In this document: positions 5,060-8,430 of the stretch, piece by piece | Numbering within the stretch: the first letter of the stretch is position 1 | How the letters are laid out: the number at the start of each line of letters is the position of its first letter | Source: CAZHJG01 sp964533425 | GTDB lineage: Bacteria > Patescibacteriota > Saccharimonadia > Saccharimonadales > UBA4665 | Assembly (NCBI GenBank): GCA_964533425.1 | Contig: CAZHJG010000035.1 | Coordinates: 1 to 8,430 of the forward strand | Length of the DNA stretch: 8,430 nt | Direction: 5' to 3' | The notes under the pieces: generated by a model | What the model was told of the DNA's origin: nothing | Seen by the model: only the letters and a program-made list of their open reading frames with translations | Database searches by the model: none | Position numbers and translations under genes: made by a program

Positions 5060-5622
5060 TGCTACAGGGTATCCTCGAGCAATATTTTGCCGTTTTCCCC
5101 GAGGAACGCGATGGTCTTTCGCTGCTCGCCCGGCAAGTGGACGACCAGGAAACACTCAATGACCGCAAGAATTTCAGAGGGCATGTTACAGGGGCAGGCA
5201 TAGTCCTGTCGCCTGACCATTCCGAAATTCTGCTCGTACATCATAAAGCTTCGGGCCTCTGGCTGCAGCCCGGCGGGCACATGGATGCCGAAGACCGGGA
5301 CCCATTGCAAGCGGCGAAACGCGAGGTGCTGGAAGAAACCGGCGTGGGCATACAGTCATATCTGTCGCTGCTTGATAATGTGCCCTTGGTGCCGCTGCAC
5401 ATCGAGACGCATTACATTGAACCACGCCCTGAAAAAGGCGAGCCCGAGCACTATCACCACGACTTCCGGTACGTCTTCGTGGCAGGCGATAAAGCGGTCA
5501 CTCGTCAGGTGGCCGAGATCCACGATGCGGTATGGGTCGCCTTTAATGATGACCGCCTGAATACTGGATTGTCGGCGACACTTGAGAAGCTACAAAAATA
5601 CCTGCTGAAACAGTTGTGCTAG
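5059..5622 (+). CDS. Nudix hydrolase
   Basis: This 187-residue protein belongs to the Nudix family, which cleaves nucleoside diphosphates linked to another moiety. The core begins near residue 42 after an N-terminal helical segment. The Nudix box spans about 72-96: GGHMDAEDRDPLQAA followed by KREVLEETGV. The catalytic REVLEE helix is intact. The first half is one residue longer than G-x5-E-x7-RE would give, so the early Glu has no exact counterpart, and E77, D78 or D80 could serve. A His-rich stretch (PEHYHHDFRYVF, 129-140) follows. The substrate cannot be deduced. The gene begins at the shared A of TAATG, one base overlapping ppa. If the Nudix reaction releases PPi, the neighbouring pyrophosphatase would remove it, which is inference. 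Confidence 0.88.
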   Translation: MLQGILEQYFAVFPEERDGLSLLARQVDDQETLNDRKNFRGHVTGAGIVLSPDHSEILLVHHKASGLWLQPGGHMDAEDRDPLQAAKREVLEETGVGIQSYLSLLDNVPLVPLHIETHYIEPRPEKGEPEHYHHDFRYVFVAGDKAVTRQVAEIHDAVWVAFNDDRLNTGLSATLEKLQKYLLKQLC

Positions 5623-5642
5623 GCGACGAAGACTTCTATAAT
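5614..5642 (+). promoter_or_regulatory. Sigma70-type promoter for gap
   Basis: A perfect TATAAT lies at 5637-5642, with TTGTGC at 5614-5619 exactly 17 nt upstream. The -35 hexamer overlaps the last codons of the Nudix gene. The same layout (TTG-start hexamer, 17 nt, TATAAT) is found at 95-123. The leader would be about 37 nt, and AAGGA (5675-5679) is the ribosome-binding site for the ATG at 5686. Confidence 0.65.
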
Positions 5643-5685
5643 ATAGACATAAGCAGTAAACTTAAAACATAAACAAGGAACGTGT

Positions 5686-6714
5686 ATGAAAACTAGGGTG
5701 GCAATTAATGGTTTTGGACGCATCGGCAGGAATGCGTTCAAGATAGCTTTTGAACGCAGTGATGTGGAAATTGTGGCTGTTAACGACCTAACCGACACCA
5801 AAACACTGGCTTATCTCCTCAAACACGACAGTAACTACGGCACCTACGGCAAGGAAGTCGGCTTTGATGAAAAGGGTATTATCGTCGACGGCCAGCACAT
5901 CGCCGTAACGGCCGAAAAAGACCCCTCGGCTTTACCATGGGGCGATATGAAAGTCGATTTGGTCATCGAATCAACCGGACGCTTTACCAAGAAAGAAGAC
6001 GCCGAGCTGCACATTAAAGCCGGCGCCAAGCGTGTAGTTATTTCTGGCCCGTCCAAGAGCGACGGCGTAGATACCATCGTACTCGGTGCCAACGAGGACA
6101 AACTGGAAGGCGCTAGCGATGTCATTAGCAATGCCAGTTGTACGACCAACTCGCTCGGTGCGGTCATGGCTATTCTGGACGCTGAATTCGGTGTTGAAAA
6201 ATCACTGTTGACCACCGTCCATAGCTACACCGCCAGTCAAGCCTTACAAGACGCGCCGAACAAAGACCTACGTGAAGGTCGCAATGCCGCCGAAAACATC
6301 GTGCCCACCACGACGGGCGCGGCCATCGCGGTTACACTCACCTTGCCGCAGCTCAAAGAAAAGTTCGACGGTTTAAGTATTCGCGTTCCCACCCCAGTAG
6401 TTTCACTCAGTGACGTTACGGCGCTCCTCAAGAAGGACGTGACGGTTGATGAAGTTAACGCCGTTTTCAAAAAGGCTGCCAAGGATCCGTTCTATCAGGG
6501 CGTGCTGGACGTCAGCGAAGAACCGCTAGTCAGCAGCGACTACATCGGTAACAGCCACTCCGGCATTGTCGACCTGCTGCTCACCAAAGTTGTTGGCGGC
6601 AATATGATAAAGGTCATGGTTTGGTATGACAACGAATGGGGCTACAGCAACCGGTTGGTGGAAGTCGTGGCCGACACTGGACGCCTGCTGCACAAAGCCG
6701 GACATGAACAGTAA
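5686..6714 (+). CDS. gap: Glyceraldehyde-3-phosphate dehydrogenase, phosphorylating
   Basis: This complete 342-residue enzyme makes 1,3-bisphosphoglycerate from glyceraldehyde 3-phosphate in glycolysis. The Rossmann motif GFGRIGR is at 9-15. D34 in VNDLTD is the acidic residue that favours NAD over NADP. The catalytic cysteine is C152 in NASCTTN, with H179 in TVHSYT. The C-terminal WYDNEWGYSNR (313-323) is fully conserved. Two spots differ from the textbook form: SYTASQ instead of SYTNDQ after the histidine, and DAPNKDL instead of DLPHKDL (189-195) at a segment near the cofactor. It has its own promoter and a clear ribosome-binding site, fitting strong expression. Its last Gln codon and stop codon are the first unit of the 7-mer repeat that follows. 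It stands upstream of the pentose phosphate genes, with which it shares glyceraldehyde 3-phosphate. Confidence 0.97.
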   Translation: MKTRVAINGFGRIGRNAFKIAFERSDVEIVAVNDLTDTKTLAYLLKHDSNYGTYGKEVGFDEKGIIVDGQHIAVTAEKDPSALPWGDMKVDLVIESTGRFTKKEDAELHIKAGAKRVVISGPSKSDGVDTIVLGANEDKLEGASDVISNASCTTNSLGAVMAILDAEFGVEKSLLTTVHSYTASQALQDAPNKDLREGRNAAENIVPTTTGAAIAVTLTLPQLKEKFDGLSIRVPTPVVSLSDVTALLKKDVTVDEVNAVFKKAAKDPFYQGVLDVSEEPLVSSDYIGNSHSGIVDLLLTKVVGGNMIKVMVWYDNEWGYSNRLVEVVADTGRLLHKAGHEQ

Positions 6715-6830
6715 ACAGCTTACAGTATACAGTCAACAGTATACAGATCACGGTATAGGGTATACGGTAAACAGTATACGGTTGCGTGCTGGCGATAACC
6801 GTATACCGTATACTCTCAACCGTTTACCCC
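6708..6830. repeat. Degenerate 7-mer tandem array (ACRGTAT) ending in an inverted array
   Basis: From 6708 to 6784 the sequence divides without gaps into eleven 7-mers close to ACRGTAT (for example ACAGTAT at 6722, 6736 and 6771; ACGGTAT at 6750). After an 11-nt spacer (6785-6795), five 7-mers of the same consensus follow in reverse orientation (6796-6830). Six GTATAC palindromes result (6725, 6739, 6760, 6774, 6801, 6808). The innermost units form a 10-bp stem, GTATACGGTT (6774-6783) with AACCGTATAC (6797-6806), around a 13-nt loop. GGTAAAC (6766-6772) can pair with GTTTACC (6822-6828). The array begins inside the last codons of gap and stops one base before the rpiB ribosome-binding site. 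There is no T-run, so it is not a standard terminator. Confidence 0.85.
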
Positions 6831-6843
6831 AAGGTGTTTGGTC

Positions 6844-7290
6844 ATGAAGATTTTCATTGGCGCCGACCACAATGGATTTGATTACAAGGCCGAGCTTACG
6901 GGGTATTTGCGCCAAGCTGGCTACGAAGTAGTCGACGAAGGCGACGTGTCCGTCAATCCGACCGATGACTATCCGCAATTCGCCTCCAAAGTGGTGGTGG
7001 AGCTGCTGGGCGCCAATGATCCCGAAGCCCGCGGCATCTTGATTTGCGGCAGTGGCCAAGGCATGTGCATGGCCGCCAACCGCTACCGAGGCATCCGGGC
7101 TTGCCTGTGCTGGGACGAAGCCGAAGCCCGCGCCTCGCGCAATGACGATGACGCCAACGTGCTGTGTCTGGCGGCGCGCTACATATCGATCGAAGAAGCG
7201 AAACCCATTGTCGACACCTTTTTGAAAACAGCGTTCGCCGGCGCTCCCCGTTTCTCTCGCCGCATCAAAGAACTCGATCAGCTGGGGTAG
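6844..7290 (+). CDS. rpiB: RpiB/LacAB-family sugar-phosphate isomerase (probable ribose-5-phosphate isomerase B)
   Basis: This 148-residue protein has the family's length and fold. It should interconvert ribose 5-phosphate and ribulose 5-phosphate. GADHNGFDYK (6-15) matches the GsDHaGf motif with D8-H9. The catalytic cysteine is C68 in GILICGSGQGMCMAANR (64-80), and the last conserved block is ANVLCLAAR (104-112). In the preceding SRNDDDAN stretch the position usually held by a His (R-x-H-N-D-A-N) is D101. The ATG at 6844 is preferred because AAGGTG (6831-6836) lies 7 nt upstream; a TTG at 6838 in the same frame would sit too close to that site. The epimerase gene follows after 9 nt, and a transketolase gene follows that, which supports the pentose phosphate role. 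Confidence 0.9.
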   Translation: MKIFIGADHNGFDYKAELTGYLRQAGYEVVDEGDVSVNPTDDYPQFASKVVVELLGANDPEARGILICGSGQGMCMAANRYRGIRACLCWDEAEARASRNDDDANVLCLAARYISIEEAKPIVDTFLKTAFAGAPRFSRRIKELDQLG

Positions 7291-7299
7291 GCAGCTGCC

Positions 7300-7929
7300 A
7301 TGGCCGTCATTTGCCCAACCATCACCGCCTTCAATCCTCACGAGTACCGCGAGCAGATGGAACGCGTCGCGCCGTTTGCCGAGAGGGTGCATATTGACCT
7401 TATGGACGGTCAGTTCGCGCCGACCACCTCGCCGGATCTCCTGCACGTCTGGTGGCCGCACGAGCTGACGGCCGACATCCACCTCATGTACCAGCATCCG
7501 ATGAACTACCTGCAGCAGCTCATCAGGCTCAAACCTAAGCTGGTGATTATTCATAACGAAGCCAATGTGCATCACATGCATTTCTCGGCCGAGCTGCACA
7601 AAGAGGGTATCAAAACCGGTCTGGCTATCTTGCGCGATACGCCGATTGAGCACGCCTATCAAATCATGCATTCTTTTGACCACGTGCTGATTTTTAGCGG
7701 TCACTTAGGCTACCACGGTGGTGAGGCTGATCTTGGGTTGCTGGATAAGGTGCGCAAAGTTCGCGAACACCATCCGGAAGCCGAAATTGGCTGGGACGGT
7801 GGCGTGAATGAGCAGAATGCCCGCCAGCTGGTTGAAGCGGGAGTTGACGTCCTCAACGCCGGCGGTTTCGTGCAAAAGGCTGACGACCCAGCGGCCGCTT
7901 ATGCTAAACTGAAAGACATAACCGGATAG
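7300..7929 (+). CDS. Ribulose-phosphate 3-epimerase-like protein, divergent
   Basis: This 209-residue TIM-barrel protein matches the ribulose-phosphate 3-epimerase family at its metal and acid-base sites: H31-x-D33 in HIDLMDG, H61 in DIHLM and D166 in GWDGGVN. The phosphate- and substrate-gripping loops differ from typical Rpe. AILRDTP (109-115) stands where ALNPxTP is usual, FSGHLGYHGG (132-141) replaces MSVNPGFGGQ, and NAGGFVQ (186-192) replaces the AGSAIF type. The expected reaction is interconversion of ribulose 5-phosphate and xylulose 5-phosphate, but a related sugar phosphate cannot be excluded. It lies 9 nt after rpiB and 12 nt before a transketolase gene, so the epimerase role fits the pathway. 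The form resembles a divergent version I associate with CPR bacteria, from memory. No strong ribosome-binding site is seen, so coupling to rpiB is likely. Confidence 0.82.
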   Translation: MAVICPTITAFNPHEYREQMERVAPFAERVHIDLMDGQFAPTTSPDLLHVWWPHELTADIHLMYQHPMNYLQQLIRLKPKLVIIHNEANVHHMHFSAELHKEGIKTGLAILRDTPIEHAYQIMHSFDHVLIFSGHLGYHGGEADLGLLDKVRKVREHHPEAEIGWDGGVNEQNARQLVEAGVDVLNAGGFVQKADDPAAAYAKLKDITG

Positions 7930-7941
7930 AGACTTAGAAAC

Positions 7942-8430
7942 ATGCAAAAACTGCCGCTCAAACAGTTGGAGACCATCGCCAACGACATCCGTGAGGATAT
8001 TATTCGTATGCTCGAGCATGCCGGCAGCGGGCATAGCGCCGGGCCCTTGGGGCTCGCCGACATTTTCACCGCTCTGTATTTTGACGTCATGAAGCACGAT
8101 CCCAAAAACCCCGACTGGGACGAGCGCGACATTCTGTTACTCAGCAACGGCCACTGTGTGCCGGTGCGCTACGCTACCATGGCCCACGCCGGTTACTTCG
8201 ATAAAAAAGAGCTGATGACCTTGCGTCAGCTCGGCACGCGGCTGCAGGGTCATCCGGAGCGCACCAAGCTCCCTGGGCTGGAAAACACCAGCGGACCACT
8301 GGGCTGCGGTCTCAGTCAGGCCTGCGGCATGACGCTGGCATTGCGAATGAACAAGCAGCAACACCGCTGGGTGTACGTGGTTATGGGTGATGGCGAGCTG
8401 GACGAGGGCAATGTCTGGGAAGCCGCTATG
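7942..8430 (+). CDS. Transketolase, N-terminal (thiamine diphosphate) part, cut by the window end
   Basis: The frame stays open from the ATG at 7942 to the last base, giving 163 codons with no stop. The peptide shows the transketolase N-terminal pattern: AGSGHSAGPLGLADI (27-41) with the conserved H31, LSNGH (67-71) in place of the usual SKGH, QGHPERTKLPGLENTSGPLGCGLS (102-125) and the thiamine-diphosphate motif GDGELDEGNVWEA (149-161). GDGEL-xEG-xxWEA is the form typical of split enzymes, where a separate gene supplies the C-terminal half, whereas fused transketolases usually read GDGCLMEG. Whether it is split cannot be seen here. The enzyme moves two-carbon units between sugar phosphates and links the pentose phosphates made by the two preceding genes to glyceraldehyde 3-phosphate. 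Only a weak purine stretch precedes the start. Confidence 0.92.
   Translation, partial: MQKLPLKQLETIANDIREDIIRMLEHAGSGHSAGPLGLADIFTALYFDVMKHDPKNPDWDERDILLLSNGHCVPVRYATMAHAGYFDKKELMTLRQLGTRLQGHPERTKLPGLENTSGPLGCGLSQACGMTLALRMNKQQHRWVYVVMGDGELDEGNVWEAAM

Noticed and set aside
6708..6830. CRISPR array
   Set aside because: Units are 7 nt with no spacers, and no cas genes are present.
6838..6843. TTG at 6838 as the rpiB start
   Set aside because: It is only one base after the AAGGTG site. The ATG at 6844 has normal spacing and matches the family N-terminus.
6748..7704. Long open frame on the minus strand opposite rpiB and the epimerase gene (318 codons)
   Set aside because: The plus strand here encodes two clear enzymes with conserved motifs. 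The antisense frame shows no recognisable domain and starts in the repeat region, so it is a codon-bias shadow.

Overview
The window looks like a piece of a small, gene-dense bacterial genome of roughly 50% GC, read with the standard code (TGA ends the gene at 4249-4536). The gene set and the divergent form of several enzymes suggest a Patescibacteria/CPR genome, possibly Saccharibacteria. The hints are a strongly divergent ribulose-phosphate-epimerase-like protein, an RpiB lacking the usual His, a transketolase that looks like a split N-terminal subunit, and many starts with no leader. This assignment is an inference from memory of protein styles, not a search result.

Layout. Positions 1-64 (minus) probably hold the first codons of a gene running off the left edge. 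A compact divergent promoter region (82-123) then drives a glutaredoxin-like gene (254-502). This is followed by a 75-bp palindromic repeat (522-596) and a thioredoxin-reductase-like flavoprotein (653-1612), so the two form a thiol redox pair. A cyclopropane-fatty-acid synthase (1665-2777) converges on, and overlaps by 4 bp, a flavin reductase of the ferredoxin-NADP reductase type (2774-3484, minus). Upstream of that reductase on the same strand is a glycerophosphodiester phosphodiesterase (3504-4169, minus). A divergent promoter pair separates it from an unrecognised small gene (4249-4536). That gene overlaps the class I inorganic pyrophosphatase gene (4529-5059), which overlaps a Nudix hydrolase gene (5059-5622) by one base.

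The right third is central carbon metabolism: GAPDH (5686-6714) with its own consensus promoter, then an RpiB-type isomerase (6844-7290), a ribulose-phosphate 3-epimerase-like protein (7300-7929) and the start of a transketolase N-terminal subunit (7942 to the window end). Together these give lower glycolysis plus the non-oxidative pentose phosphate pathway. Between gap and rpiB lies the most striking non-coding structure: 11 degenerate tandem 7-mers (consensus ACRGTAT) followed, after an 11-nt spacer, by 5 inverted 7-mers (6708-6830).

Two start modes seem to coexist. The glutaredoxin gene, trxB, ppa, gap and rpiB have purine-rich ribosome-binding sites. Three genes (starts at 3484 minus, 4169 minus and 4249 plus) instead have an extended -10 box of the form TGnTAnnnT ending only 7-8 nt before the ATG, as expected for leaderless mRNAs. 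I see no defence system, prophage, CRISPR array, tRNA or rRNA. The genes are mostly ordinary metabolism, and the novelty lies in the repeats, the promoters and some altered active-site motifs.
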